Part shown: positions 42,685-51,740 of the stretch, in pieces | How the letters are laid out: each line of letters starts with the position of its first letter | Numbering within the stretch: position 1 is the first letter of the stretch | Assembly: GCA_030158665.1 (NCBI GenBank) | Contig: JAOASM010000046.1 | Coordinates: 1 to 64,000, forward strand | Length of the DNA stretch: 64,000 bases | From: Sediminibacterium sp. | GTDB lineage: Bacteria; Bacteroidota; Bacteroidia; Chitinophagales; Chitinophagaceae | Reading direction: 5' to 3' | Made by a program: the position numbers and the translations under genes | Notes under the pieces: model-generated | Databases searched by the model: none | Seen by the model: the letters and a program-made list of their open reading frames with translations, nothing else | What the model was told of the DNA's origin: nothing

Positions 42685-43416
42685 ATGCAGAAATTAGATA
42701 TATTGGCTTTTGGAGCGCATCCAGATGATGTGGAATTAGGATGTGGAGGTTCACTAATAGCTGCAGTAGCAGAGGGTAAAAAAGTAGGCATCATAGATTT
42801 GACAGAAGGTGAGCTTGGAACTAGAGGCACTGCTTCTGTTCGATTAAAGGAAGCTTCATTAGCTGGTGAAATAATTGGTGCCACTTTTAGAGAAAATCTA
42901 GGAATGAAGGATGGTTTTTTTGTCAATGATCAAGCACATCAAATGGCGATTATTGAAATCATAAGAAAGTATCAACCCGATATTATTTTATGCAATGCCC
43001 CTGAAGATCGTCATCCAGATCATGGTAGAGCTGCAAAACTAATAGCAGATGCAGCTTTTTTATCAGGATTGGTGAAAATACAAACTACGCTGAATGGAGT
43101 TGCACAAGCAGCTTGGAGACCTACACAGGTTTTTCATTATATACAATCAAGAAATTTAACATCCAATTTTGTAGTAGATATTAGCGCGCATATGGATAAA
43201 AAAATGGAATCTATTTTAGCGCATGCATCTCAGTTTTATAATCCAAATTCAAACGAGCCAAATACATTTATTTCAAGTAATTCATTTTTAGAATTTATTA
43301 AAGGACGTGCTAAAGAATTAGGGCAACAAATCGGGGTGCAATATGCAGAAGGATTTATTTCAGAGAAAATGATTGGCATACAATCATTTGATGCATTGAT
43401 TCAAAAAACCACATAA
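42685..43416 (+). CDS. bshB1: Bacillithiol biosynthesis deacetylase BshB1
   Basis: 243 residues. PIG-L/LmbE fold zinc enzyme that removes acetyl from GlcNAc-malate, the second step of bacillithiol synthesis. Metal and catalytic residues: His12, Asp14 and Asp15 in AHPDDVELGCGG, His110 and His113 in DRHPDHG. LTEGELGTRGT is a BshB1 hallmark. bshA and bshC are not in this window. It is first in a run with aguB (34 bases on) and aguA. Confidence 0.92.
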   Translation: MQKLDILAFGAHPDDVELGCGGSLIAAVAEGKKVGIIDLTEGELGTRGTASVRLKEASLAGEIIGATFRENLGMKDGFFVNDQAHQMAIIEIIRKYQPDIILCNAPEDRHPDHGRAAKLIADAAFLSGLVKIQTTLNGVAQAAWRPTQVFHYIQSRNLTSNFVVDISAHMDKKMESILAHASQFYNPNSNEPNTFISSNSFLEFIKGRAKELGQQIGVQYAEGFISEKMIGIQSFDALIQKTT

Positions 43417-43450
43417 TTAAAAAATACAATTACTCATTTAAAGATTGAAT

Positions 43451-44329
43451 ATGTCAATAGTAAAAGTAGGATTAGTTCAAATGTCTTGTACTGCAGATGT
43501 ACAAGCAAATAAAAATAAAGCGATCCTTAAAATTAAAGATGCTGCTAAACAAGGGGCACAAATTATTTGCTTACAGGAGTTGTATACCTCATTGTATTTT
43601 TGTGATGTTGAAGCATATGAAAATTTCAAATTAGCGGAACCAATTCCTGGTAAAACAACAGATGAATTGTCTTTGTTAGCAAAGGAATTGAACGTGGTGA
43701 TTATTGCCTCTTTATTTGAAAAAAGAGCAGAAGGTTTGTATCACAATACCACTGCAGTATTAGATGCAGATGGAACCTATTTAGGTAAATACCGTAAAAT
43801 GCATATCCCTGATGATCCTGCTTATTATGAAAAATTTTATTTCACACCTGGCGATTTAGGCTATAAGGTTTTCAAAACTAAATATGCTACTATTGGAGTG
43901 CTAATTTGTTGGGATCAATGGTATCCAGAAGCAGCAAGAATTACGAGTTTAATGGGTGCCGAAATGTTGTTTTATCCAACAGCAATTGGTTGGGCAACTG
44001 CACAAGACGAGGCAACCAATACAGAACAATACAATGCATGGCAGACGATTCAAAGAAGCCATGCTGTTGCCAATGGTGTGCCAGTCATTAGTGTAAATCG
44101 TGTTGGATTAGAACAAGATGGTCTGATGAAATTCTGGGGTGGAAGTTTTGTAAGTAATCCATTTGGAACTTTATTATACAAAGCTTCTCATGATCAAGAA
44201 GAGATTGCAGTAGTAGATATAGATACAGAAAAATCAGATAGTTATAGGACGCATTGGCCATTCTTACGTGATCGCCGAATTGATTCTTACCAACCCATTA
44301 CAAAAAGATATATAGACGATGAGCAATAG
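43451..44329 (+). CDS. aguB: N-carbamoylputrescine amidase
   Basis: 292 residues from the ATG at 43451 (two codons after a TTG). Nitrilase-superfamily triad: Glu43 in CLQELYTS, Lys116 in KYRKMHIPDD, Cys153 in VLICWDQWYPEA. It splits N-carbamoylputrescine into putrescine, CO2 and ammonia. The partner aguA overlaps its end by 11 bases, so the last two steps of the agmatine route are coupled. Confidence 0.93.
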   Translation: MSIVKVGLVQMSCTADVQANKNKAILKIKDAAKQGAQIICLQELYTSLYFCDVEAYENFKLAEPIPGKTTDELSLLAKELNVVIIASLFEKRAEGLYHNTTAVLDADGTYLGKYRKMHIPDDPAYYEKFYFTPGDLGYKVFKTKYATIGVLICWDQWYPEAARITSLMGAEMLFYPTAIGWATAQDEATNTEQYNAWQTIQRSHAVANGVPVISVNRVGLEQDGLMKFWGGSFVSNPFGTLLYKASHDQEEIAVVDIDTEKSDSYRTHWPFLRDRRIDSYQPITKRYIDDEQ

Positions 44330-45374
44330 TAGTATGACACCAAAATCTTTGGGGTATCATTTTCCTGCAGAGTTTGCAAAGCAAGATGCCACTTGGTTAA
44401 GTTGGCCACATAAGGAAGCAAGTTGGCCGGGCAAATTAGATAGTATCTACCCATCTTATATTGAGTTCATTAAGATTCTAACGATGTCTCAGAGGGTTTG
44501 TATCAATGTGGTAGATACTGCAATGCAAGCAACTGCCACACAAATGATGCAGGCTTTAAAAGTAGATCTTTCTAAAGTACAATTTTATATACATCCAACC
44601 AATGATGCTTGGTGTAGAGACCATGGACCAAGTTTTTTAATTGGTGATAATCCTGATGCACCAAAAGTGATTGTGGATTGGAATATCAATGCATGGGGTG
44701 GGAAGTATCCACCTTATGATTTAGATGATGTGATTCCAACCCGTATTGCGGAGGCACTCAATTTGCCGGTATTTTATCCCAATATCATCATGGAAGGAGG
44801 GTCTGTCGATTTTAATGGAGCAGGTACTGTGTTGACTTCTAAATGTTGCTTGTTAAATGAAAACAGAAATCCACATTTAAACCAATCACAAATTGAAAAA
44901 TACCTTTGTGATTATTATGGTGTCGATCAGGTGTTATGGGTGTCAGAGGGTATTGTAGGAGACGATACAGATGGACATATTGACGATACGGTTCGTTTTG
45001 TGAATGAAGATACTGTTGTAACAGTGGTTGAATCCAATAAGGATTCCGAAAATTATACTTTGTTACAAGAGAACTTAAAAGAGTTAAAACAAATGCGTTT
45101 AATCAATGGTAAACAATTGAATATAGTTGAATTACCAATGCCGGCAGATGTGATTTACGAAGACCAAATGTTGCCTGCTTCTTATGCTAATTTTTATATT
45201 AGCAATGATCATGTGGTCGTTCCAACCTACCGTTGTGCACAAGATGATCAAGCAATGCGTTTAATACAAGATTGTTTTCCCACTAGAACTGTTGTTGGGA
45301 TTGACTCCACTGATATCATTTGGGGATTAGGTAGTTTCCATTGTTTGAGTCAACAAGAACCATCTATAAAATAA
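44319..45374 (+). CDS. aguA: Agmatine deiminase
   Basis: 351 residues. Guanidine-modifying fold. WLSWPHKEASWPG near the start, WCRDHGPSF and GGSVDFNGAG in the core, GDDTDGHIDDTVRF, and catalytic Cys342 in GLGSFHCLSQQ near the end. It makes N-carbamoylputrescine from agmatine. The start overlaps aguB by 11 bases; a second in-frame Met five codons later is possible. Confidence 0.94.
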   Translation: MSNSSMTPKSLGYHFPAEFAKQDATWLSWPHKEASWPGKLDSIYPSYIEFIKILTMSQRVCINVVDTAMQATATQMMQALKVDLSKVQFYIHPTNDAWCRDHGPSFLIGDNPDAPKVIVDWNINAWGGKYPPYDLDDVIPTRIAEALNLPVFYPNIIMEGGSVDFNGAGTVLTSKCCLLNENRNPHLNQSQIEKYLCDYYGVDQVLWVSEGIVGDDTDGHIDDTVRFVNEDTVVTVVESNKDSENYTLLQENLKELKQMRLINGKQLNIVELPMPADVIYEDQMLPASYANFYISNDHVVVPTYRCAQDDQAMRLIQDCFPTRTVVGIDSTDIIWGLGSFHCLSQQEPSIK

Positions 45375-45420
45375 GGATGAACCCAAGTTGTATCTTTTTA
45401 TAAATTTTTAATCTTTTGGT

Positions 45421-46242
45421 ATGAATTTCAAGTGGATGACTTTTTTGATATTGCTAATTGGTGTCTATGCTTGTAGCAGTTTCCCCTATGCAAAAACGAA
45501 TCGTCAATACAATCGACAAGCAAAAGCATTGGCCAAAAAGTTGATTGCATCTCCTGTTACACAATCAGAAGATCAATTGCCACTTGCTGAAAAATGGGTA
45601 GGAACAACCAATTTTGATTTACGCAAACCAAATTTTGTGGTGATACATCATACAGCTCAAAATGCGTGTGATCAAACCTTGAAAACCTTCACATTGGAAA
45701 GAACGAAGGTGAGTGCGCATTATGTTATTTGCAAGGATGGCACAGTGCACCATATGTTGAATGATTACATGAGGGCTTGGCATGGTGGCATTGGAAGCTG
45801 GGGGAACAATACCGACCTTAATTCTAGTTCAATAGGGATAGAAATTGACAACAATGGTTTTGAGCCTTTTGAGCCCGCTCAAATCAATAGTCTCTTGAAA
45901 TTGCTCGCACAATTAAAAAATAAATATCAAATTCCAGTGGATCATTTTGTTGGTCATAGTGATATTGCACCAAGGAGAAAAGTTGATCCAAATATCCATT
46001 TTCCATGGAAAACATTATACGAAAAAGGGTATGGAATATGGTTTGAGCCAGATACAAACTATCAACTACCGGCTGGTCTGTCCATCAAACATGCATTGAG
46101 TTTGGTGGGTTATGACACTAAGGACAGCATCGCGGCTATCCTAGCTTTTAAACGTCATTTTAGACAAGATAGTGCCCGTTTAATGTCTGCTGCTGATAGC
46201 TCGGTCTTGGCCCAATTGATCCAAGCCAAATTAGTAAAATAG
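45421..46242 (+). CDS. N-acetylmuramoyl-L-alanine amidase (Amidase_2), lipoprotein
   Basis: 273 residues. Lipoprotein signal with Cys18 in GVYACSS. The amidase domain (about 75-200) has zinc ligands in FVVIHHTAQ, AHYVICKDG with substrate contacts, and the last ligands in HFVGHSDIAPRRKVDP. AmpD-like enzymes cut the bond between MurNAc and L-Ala of the stem peptide. The C-terminal 70 residues (from FEPDTNYQ) form a helical extension seen in related proteins. Probably anchored in the outer membrane, facing the wall. Confidence 0.88.
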   Translation: MNFKWMTFLILLIGVYACSSFPYAKTNRQYNRQAKALAKKLIASPVTQSEDQLPLAEKWVGTTNFDLRKPNFVVIHHTAQNACDQTLKTFTLERTKVSAHYVICKDGTVHHMLNDYMRAWHGGIGSWGNNTDLNSSSIGIEIDNNGFEPFEPAQINSLLKLLAQLKNKYQIPVDHFVGHSDIAPRRKVDPNIHFPWKTLYEKGYGIWFEPDTNYQLPAGLSIKHALSLVGYDTKDSIAAILAFKRHFRQDSARLMSAADSSVLAQLIQAKLVK

Positions 46243-46300
46243 TCATCTCAAGTATTGCTATTCAGCAGGTGGAGCTGGGTGTAAAAATTCTTTAAAATTG

Positions 46301-46332
46301 TTTGTCTGCTAACAATTGTTAGTGTAATTTCG
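46301..46332 (+). promoter_or_regulatory. Promoter with embedded palindromic operator, acyl-CoA dehydrogenase gene
   Basis: TTTG (46301-46304), 20-base spacer, TAATTTCG (46325-46332). The spacer holds the perfect 14-base palindrome CTAACAATTGTTAG (46309-46322), well placed to block RNA polymerase. The regulator is unknown. Confidence 0.6.
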
Positions 46333-46348
46333 GGCAAATATTTTAACT

Positions 46349-47503
46349 ATGGATTTTCGTTTATCAGAAGAGCAATTGATGATTCAAAAAGCTGCTCGTG
46401 AATTTGCACAACAACAGTGTTTACCTGGTGTAATTGAAAGAGATGAACACCAAAAAGTACCTAAAGAACAATTGTTACAATTGGCCGATTTAGGTTTTAT
46501 GGGGATTATGACTCCAGCTGAATATGGTGGTGCAGGTATGGATACCATTAGTTATGTTTTAGCAATGGAAGAAATTAGCAAAGTGGATTCAAGTGTGAGT
46601 GTAAGTGTGAGTGTCAACAATAGTTTAGTATGTTGGGGTTTGGAGCATTATGGTAATGAAGCACAAAAACAAAAATATTTAACACCATTGGCTCAAGGAA
46701 AAAAAGATGGTGAATTGTATGTAGGTGCATTTTTATTAAGCGAACCAGAAGCGGGTAGTGATGCAACACATCAACACACCAGTGCGGTAGATAAAGGAGA
46801 TCATTATGTATTGAATGGTGTTAAAAACTGGATCACCAATGGATCAACGGCATCTGTATATTTAGTGATGGCGCAAACGGATGCATCAAAGGGATCAAGA
46901 GGAATCAACGCATTTATTGTAGAAAAAAATACACCTGGAATTACGGTTGGGCCTAAGGAAAATAAGATGGGTATACGTGGTAGTGATACCCATTCAATCT
47001 CCTTTATGGATGTGATTGTTCCAAAAGAAAATAGAATTGGTGAAGATGGTTTTGGTTTCAATTTCGCAATGAAAACATTGAACGGAGGCAGAATTGGAAT
47101 TGCAGCTCAAGCTTTGGGAATTGCAAGTGGTGCATACGAATTAGCATTAGCTTATAGTAAAGAAAGAAAATCTTTTGGTAAACCAATTCATGAACATCAA
47201 GCGATTCAATTTAAATTGGCAGAAATGGCAACAAGAATTGAAACGGCAAGATTATTATGTTATAAAGCTGCATGGGAGAAAGACAATCACATGGATTATG
47301 TGATGAGTGCAGCCATGGCTAAATTACACGCAAGTGATACTGCTATGTGGGTGACTACTGAGGCAGTTCAAGTACATGGTGGATATGGCTTTGTAAAAGA
47401 GTTTCATGTGGAGCGCCTAATGCGTGATGCAAAAATTACTCAAATTTATGAAGGTACTTCTGAGATTCAGAAGATGGTGATTGGTAGATCTATTACTAGG
47501 TAA
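46349..47503 (+). CDS. Acyl-CoA dehydrogenase
   Basis: 384 residues, normal length. FAD enzyme of fatty-acid or branched-chain amino-acid breakdown. The middle domain has FLLSEPEAGSDA and NGVKNWITNGS; the C-terminal helical domain has the catalytic Glu (about 368) in QIYEGTSEIQ. The chain length preferred cannot be read. It is a single gene with its own promoter; the palindrome in that promoter suggests control by an acyl-CoA-responsive repressor (inference). Confidence 0.93.
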   Translation: MDFRLSEEQLMIQKAAREFAQQQCLPGVIERDEHQKVPKEQLLQLADLGFMGIMTPAEYGGAGMDTISYVLAMEEISKVDSSVSVSVSVNNSLVCWGLEHYGNEAQKQKYLTPLAQGKKDGELYVGAFLLSEPEAGSDATHQHTSAVDKGDHYVLNGVKNWITNGSTASVYLVMAQTDASKGSRGINAFIVEKNTPGITVGPKENKMGIRGSDTHSISFMDVIVPKENRIGEDGFGFNFAMKTLNGGRIGIAAQALGIASGAYELALAYSKERKSFGKPIHEHQAIQFKLAEMATRIETARLLCYKAAWEKDNHMDYVMSAAMAKLHASDTAMWVTTEAVQVHGGYGFVKEFHVERLMRDAKITQIYEGTSEIQKMVIGRSITR

Positions 47504-47507
47504 TCGA

Positions 47508-47538
47508 TTGCTATTTTGGTTTGTTCTGACTACCTTTG
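47508..47538 (+). promoter_or_regulatory. Promoter of yggS
   Basis: TTG (47508-47510), 20-base spacer, TACCTTTG (47531-47538). Six bases separate the box from the ATG, so the mRNA may have no leader. Confidence 0.5.
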
Positions 47539-47544
47539 TAACCT

Positions 47545-48231
47545 ATGCCAGTTAATATTTCAGCCTATCAAACGATTCAAGCAAGTTTAGCAGACAAACA
47601 AGTCTCGCTTATAGCTGTGAGTAAAACCAAGCCCAACGAGGATCTAATGGAATTATATGCATTAGGTCAACGTGCTTTTGGCGAGAACTATGTCCAAGAG
47701 TTGGTAGATAAAGCCGCAGCATTACCAAAAGATATCGAATGGCATTTCATTGGACATTTGCAATCCAACAAAGTAAAATATATCGCTCCATTCGTGCATC
47801 TGATTCATGGAGTTGACTCAGAAAAATTATTAGTAGAAATTAATAAACAAGCTGCAAAGCAGGGTAGAATCATTGACTGTTTATTGCAAGTGCATATTGC
47901 TACTGAAGAAACGAAATTTGGTTTTGATGGACCTTCCCTTCATGAATTATTATTAAGTGGAAGGATGGCTAATTACACTAATATAAGATGCAGAGGTTTA
48001 ATGGGTATGGCTAGTTTTTCGGAAGATCAATCTTTGGTGCAAAAAGAATTTGCTACTTTACATGCTTATTTTATCAAAGCCCAACAAGCTTTTCCTGATG
48101 GCAGTTTCGATACACTAAGTATGGGGATGAGTGGTGATTATGAATTGGCCATTCAAGAAGGGAGTAATATGGTGCGAATTGGAAGTTTATTATTTGGTGC
48201 AAGAAATTATCCTGCACCAAATAACAAATAG
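47545..48231 (+). CDS. Pyridoxal phosphate homeostasis protein (YggS/PLPBP)
   Basis: 228 residues. Fold-III barrel with PLP Lys27 in IAVSKTKP, the block AFGENYVQELVDKAAALP given in part, WHFIGHLQSNKVKYI, and LSMGMSGDYELAIQEGS. It binds PLP without known catalysis and balances B6 and amino-acid pools. It is convergent with the M20 hydrolase, whose stop is 6 bases away. Confidence 0.92.
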   Translation: MPVNISAYQTIQASLADKQVSLIAVSKTKPNEDLMELYALGQRAFGENYVQELVDKAAALPKDIEWHFIGHLQSNKVKYIAPFVHLIHGVDSEKLLVEINKQAAKQGRIIDCLLQVHIATEETKFGFDGPSLHELLLSGRMANYTNIRCRGLMGMASFSEDQSLVQKEFATLHAYFIKAQQAFPDGSFDTLSMGMSGDYELAIQEGSNMVRIGSLLFGARNYPAPNNK

Positions 48232-48237
48232 TTCCTA

Positions 48238-49530
48238 TTATTTAGTCTTTGAATGATCAAATACCAATTGACAAAAAGCTTTAACACCTACAATAAATCC
48301 AGACTCATCTAAATAGAAATCTGGGGTATGGTGAGGGCCTGCTTTACTTGGATCTGTCCCTTTTGGCAAAGCACCTAAATTGAAAAAGAAGCTAGGTGCT
48401 TTTTCGCCAAAGAAAGAAAAATCTTCGGCACCAGTTACCCAAGTTGATTCTGATACATTCTCTGCACCTGCTGCTTTAATTAATGCAGGTAATGTTTTTT
48501 TAACCAAGCTAGGGTCATTGAAAGTTACTAAGGTTTTGGTATCAATAGTTACATCAGCAGTAGCGCCTGAACTAGCTGCGATTGTTTTTACGGTGTGTTT
48601 AATACGCTCGTGAACTTCCTTTTGCATTTTACTATCTAATGTTCTAATGGTTCCTGTCATCTCTGCAGTTTCAGGAATGATATTAGAACGAACACCACTA
48701 TTGATGGTGCCTACAGTAATCACAACTGGTGCAGTGGTTAAATCCATTTGTCTACTTACAATATGTTGTAAACCCTCCACTATTTGTGCAGAAGCAGCAA
48801 TTGGATCTACACCGCCCCAAGGTTGAGAACCATGACTTCCTTTGCCATTTACTTTAATGGTAAACCAATCAGAAGAAGCCATGAATGCACCTGCTTTGTA
48901 TTTTAAAGTACCTACTGGAGTTTGTGAACTGATATGGATACCAAATACAGCATCTACTTTTGGATTGTCTAATGCGCCTTCTTTAATCATTAAAGGTGCA
49001 CCACCTTGTTCGGTTCCTGGAGCGCCTTCCTCAGCTGGTTGAAACAAGAATACAACTGTTCCAGGAAGGTCTTTCTGCATGGCATGCAATACTTTTGCTG
49101 TAGCCATTAAAATAGAAGTATGTGAGTCATGTCCACAAGCGTGCATCACAGGAACTTTTTTACCATCGTAGTCTGCAGTGACTTTTGAAGCAAAGGGTAA
49201 GCTATTTCTCTCATATACAGGTAACGCATCAATGTCTGCTCTTAGTGCAACTACAGCACCTGGTTTTCCACCTTTTAATACTGCCACCACACCTGTTTTA
49301 GCAACAGGGTAACGAACTTCGATACCAGGTAATGTTTTTAAAAAATCAGCTATGTATTTACCAGTATTGTATTCTCTATTTGATAATTCTGGATTTTGGT
49401 GAAAATGTCTTCTCCACTGAATTAATTCAGGTTCAACTTTTTCCAATAGTTGGGCATAATTTTTTGGAAGGTCTTGTGCTATTGAATTGCTTGCAATCAA
49501 TAAGCTCATTGCGAATAAGAATTTACGCAT
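48238..49530 (-). CDS. Exported M20 family amidohydrolase
   Basis: 430 residues. A signal peptide ends near SIAQ (about 19). M20D-type metallohydrolase: metal site HACGHDSHTS, catalytic/metal QPAEEGAPG, later His in FGIHISS and a last ligand in the ITGAEDFSFF-like block (WVTGAEDFSFFG). Such enzymes split N-acyl or peptide amides. The substrate is unknown; export suggests scavenging in the periplasm. Confidence 0.88.
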   Translation of the reverse strand: MRKFLFAMSLLIASNSIAQDLPKNYAQLLEKVEPELIQWRRHFHQNPELSNREYNTGKYIADFLKTLPGIEVRYPVAKTGVVAVLKGGKPGAVVALRADIDALPVYERNSLPFASKVTADYDGKKVPVMHACGHDSHTSILMATAKVLHAMQKDLPGTVVFLFQPAEEGAPGTEQGGAPLMIKEGALDNPKVDAVFGIHISSQTPVGTLKYKAGAFMASSDWFTIKVNGKGSHGSQPWGGVDPIAASAQIVEGLQHIVSRQMDLTTAPVVITVGTINSGVRSNIIPETAEMTGTIRTLDSKMQKEVHERIKHTVKTIAASSGATADVTIDTKTLVTFNDPSLVKKTLPALIKAAGAENVSESTWVTGAEDFSFFGEKAPSFFFNLGALPKGTDPSKAGPHHTPDFYLDESGFIVGVKAFCQLVFDHSKTK

Positions 49531-49594
49531 AGGGTAGGTTTTGGTGATGAATGAAAGTGGAATAATGTTTTATATAAAAAATAGGTTGGTAGGT

Positions 49595-51163
49595 TTAAGC
49601 TTGGTATTCTCCAAAGATGTTTCTAAGCGTATCCGAAATTTCTCCCAATGTACATTTAGCTTCAACTGCAGCAATCACTGGAGGCATGATATTATTTCCG
49701 GTATTTGCAGCTTCTGCAATGGCAGCCAAACAACTTTGTGCTAGTGCATTATCACGATTTGCTTTCAAGGATTTTATTTTCTCAGTTTGTGCTTGTTGGA
49801 TACTTGCGTCAATTTTAAAAATGGGGATTTTTGTGCTTTCTTCTGTTTCGTATTCATTGACACCAACGATGATCTTGTCTTTAGATTCAATATCTTTTTG
49901 GTATTTGTAGGCGCTATCGCTAATCCTATTTTGCATCCATCCAGATTCTATTGCAGCAACTGATCCGCCCATTTCATCTATTTGCTGAATCAATTCAAGT
50001 GCTTTAGATGCAACTTCTGCAGTTAAATTTTCTATGAAATAACTACCTGCTAATGGATCTGCAGTTTCAGGAATACCACTTTCAAATGCCACAATTTGTT
50101 GTGTTCTCAAAGCGATTGTAGCTGCTTGTTCTGTAGGTAAACCTAAGGCTTCGTCAAACCCATTGGTGTGTAAGCTTTGTGTACCACCCAACACTGCTGC
50201 AATGGTTTGAATCGTTACCCTTGAAATATTATTAAGTGGTTGTTGTGCTGTTAAAGTTGCACCACCTGTTTGTGTATGAAAACGCAACATCATTGCTTTT
50301 TCATCCGTAGCACCTAAGTCCTTCATCATTTTTGCCCAAATGGTTCTAGCAGCTCTGAACTTGGCTACTTCTTCGAATAAGTTATTATGTGCATTGAAGA
50401 AAAAGGATAATCTTTTTCCAAAGACATTGATGTCTAATCCTTTAGCCAACGCTGCTTCTACGTATGCTTTACCATTGCTCAAAGTAAAAGCAATTTCTTG
50501 CACAGCGGTACTGCCTGCTTCACGTATATGGTATCCAGAAATAGAAATGCTATTCCATTTTGGCAAATTGGTACTGCACCATTCAAAGATGTCAGTGATG
50601 ATGCGCATTGAATGCCTTGGAGGATAAATATAGGTACCTCTTGCTGCGTATTCTTTTAAAATATCATTTTGGATGGTTCCAGATAGTTGTTTTAAATCGA
50701 TTCCTCTTTTTTTGGCTACGGCTACATAGAGTGCTAATAAGATAAATGAAGTTGCATTGATGGTCATTGAAGTACTGATTTTATCCAATGGTATAGCATC
50801 AAATAAAATGTCCATATCCTCAATAGAACAAATAGAAACGCCTACTTTACCCACTTCACCATCAGCTAAAGCATGGTCTGCATCATACCCAATTTGAGTA
50901 GGTAGGTCAAAAGCGACACTTAGGCCCATGACACCTTGGGATAATAAATAGTGGTAGCGTTGGTTGCTTTCTTGAGCTGTTGAGAACCCTGCATATTGGC
51001 GCATCGTCCATAGTTTCCCACGGTACATATCATTTTGCACTCCTCTAGTGTAGGGGAAAGTACCTGGATTTGGAATTTCCTGCGCATGCTCTGGAAGATC
51101 TACTGGAGTATAGACATTCTTAATCTCTATGCCACTGTCCGTTTGCTTCTTATTTGATTCCAT
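49595..51163 (-). CDS. Methylmalonyl-CoA mutase-type large subunit (no B12 domain)
   Basis: 522 residues, ending where the B12-binding domain would begin, so it is the separate large (catalytic) subunit form; the small subunit is not next to it. The TIM barrel has [10 protein letters not shown] with Tyr57 and [10 protein letters not shown] with Phe85, the residues that mark methylmalonyl-CoA mutase rather than 2-hydroxyisobutyryl-CoA mutase (Ile and Asp there). The Arg that helps choose the carboxylate is kept in RHSMRIITD, and SGYHIREAG holds the active-site Tyr-His. The substrate is probably methylmalonyl-CoA/succinyl-CoA (inference). Confidence 0.85.
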   Translation of the reverse strand: MESNKKQTDSGIEIKNVYTPVDLPEHAQEIPNPGTFPYTRGVQNDMYRGKLWTMRQYAGFSTAQESNQRYHYLLSQGVMGLSVAFDLPTQIGYDADHALADGEVGKVGVSICSIEDMDILFDAIPLDKISTSMTINATSFILLALYVAVAKKRGIDLKQLSGTIQNDILKEYAARGTYIYPPRHSMRIITDIFEWCSTNLPKWNSISISGYHIREAGSTAVQEIAFTLSNGKAYVEAALAKGLDINVFGKRLSFFFNAHNNLFEEVAKFRAARTIWAKMMKDLGATDEKAMMLRFHTQTGGATLTAQQPLNNISRVTIQTIAAVLGGTQSLHTNGFDEALGLPTEQAATIALRTQQIVAFESGIPETADPLAGSYFIENLTAEVASKALELIQQIDEMGGSVAAIESGWMQNRISDSAYKYQKDIESKDKIIVGVNEYETEESTKIPIFKIDASIQQAQTEKIKSLKANRDNALAQSCLAAIAEAANTGNNIMPPVIAAVEAKCTLGEISDTLRNIFGEYQA

Positions 51164-51252
51164 AGTTCAAATTACGAATATTTGCTTGTTTTTTAACGCA
51201 ATAATTTTCCTTTTTCGATAAACAAGGGCAGATACAATCCCTAGATAAGTGT

Positions 51253-51260
51253 TAATTTTG
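51253..51260 (+). promoter_or_regulatory. -7 box upstream of Fe-S carrier gene
   Basis: TAATTTTG fits TAnnTTTG, 48 bases before the ATG at 51309. No convincing -33. Confidence 0.4.
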
Positions 51261-51308
51261 TAGTACAATTTGATCGACTAGAATTACATCACTGTATCAA
51301 AAAATAAT

Positions 51309-51671
51309 ATGCTTATGACAACGACAATAACTGAAAATATAACTGCTCCAGTAACATTTACAGTTGGAGCAATAGAGGAGATTCAACGTTTGATGCATGC
51401 CCCTGATTTTGACCAACAACAAAGATTGAGAGTGGGAGTTAAAGGGGGTGGCTGTAGCGGGATGACCTACGTTTTAGGTTTTGATGTGCCTACTGAAAAA
51501 GACCTTTTATTCGCAATCGAAGGGATTCCTTGTTGTATGGAAACGGCGCATCAGATATACCTTTATGGAATGCAGATAGATTGGCAGGGTGGATTAAACA
51601 GCCGTGGTTTTACTTTTACCAATCCCAATGCTTCTAGTACTTGCGGATGCGGTACTTCCTTTGCAGTTTAG
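51309..51671 (+). CDS. A-type iron-sulfur carrier (HesB/IscA family)
   Basis: 120 residues. The three cluster ligands are Cys49 in GGGCSGMTY, and Cys112 and Cys114 in TCGCG. Extra Cys75/Cys76 lie in IPCCMET. A-type proteins pass Fe-S clusters to target proteins. The start may be the first Met or the one at codon 3. It is a single gene, ending at a bidirectional terminator shared with secDF. Confidence 0.9.
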   Translation: MLMTTTITENITAPVTFTVGAIEEIQRLMHAPDFDQQQRLRVGVKGGGCSGMTYVLGFDVPTEKDLLFAIEGIPCCMETAHQIYLYGMQIDWQGGLNSRGFTFTNPNASSTCGCGTSFAV

Positions 51672-51690
51672 TTTCAATTTATTCTAAAAA

Positions 51691-51721
51691 AAAATGCCCA
51701 CTTTTAAAGTGGGCATTTTTG
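51691..51721. terminator. Bidirectional terminator, Fe-S carrier gene and secDF
   Basis: AAAATGCCCACTT / AAGTGGGCATTTT with A and T runs on both sides lies between two convergent genes. Confidence 0.85.
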
Positions 51722-51740
51722 TATTCAATCTAATCTAGTA

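Noticed and set aside
49595-51163. Methylmalonyl-CoA mutase as a truncated gene
   Set aside because: Large subunits without the B12 domain are a normal two-chain form, and the stop is at the usual domain border.
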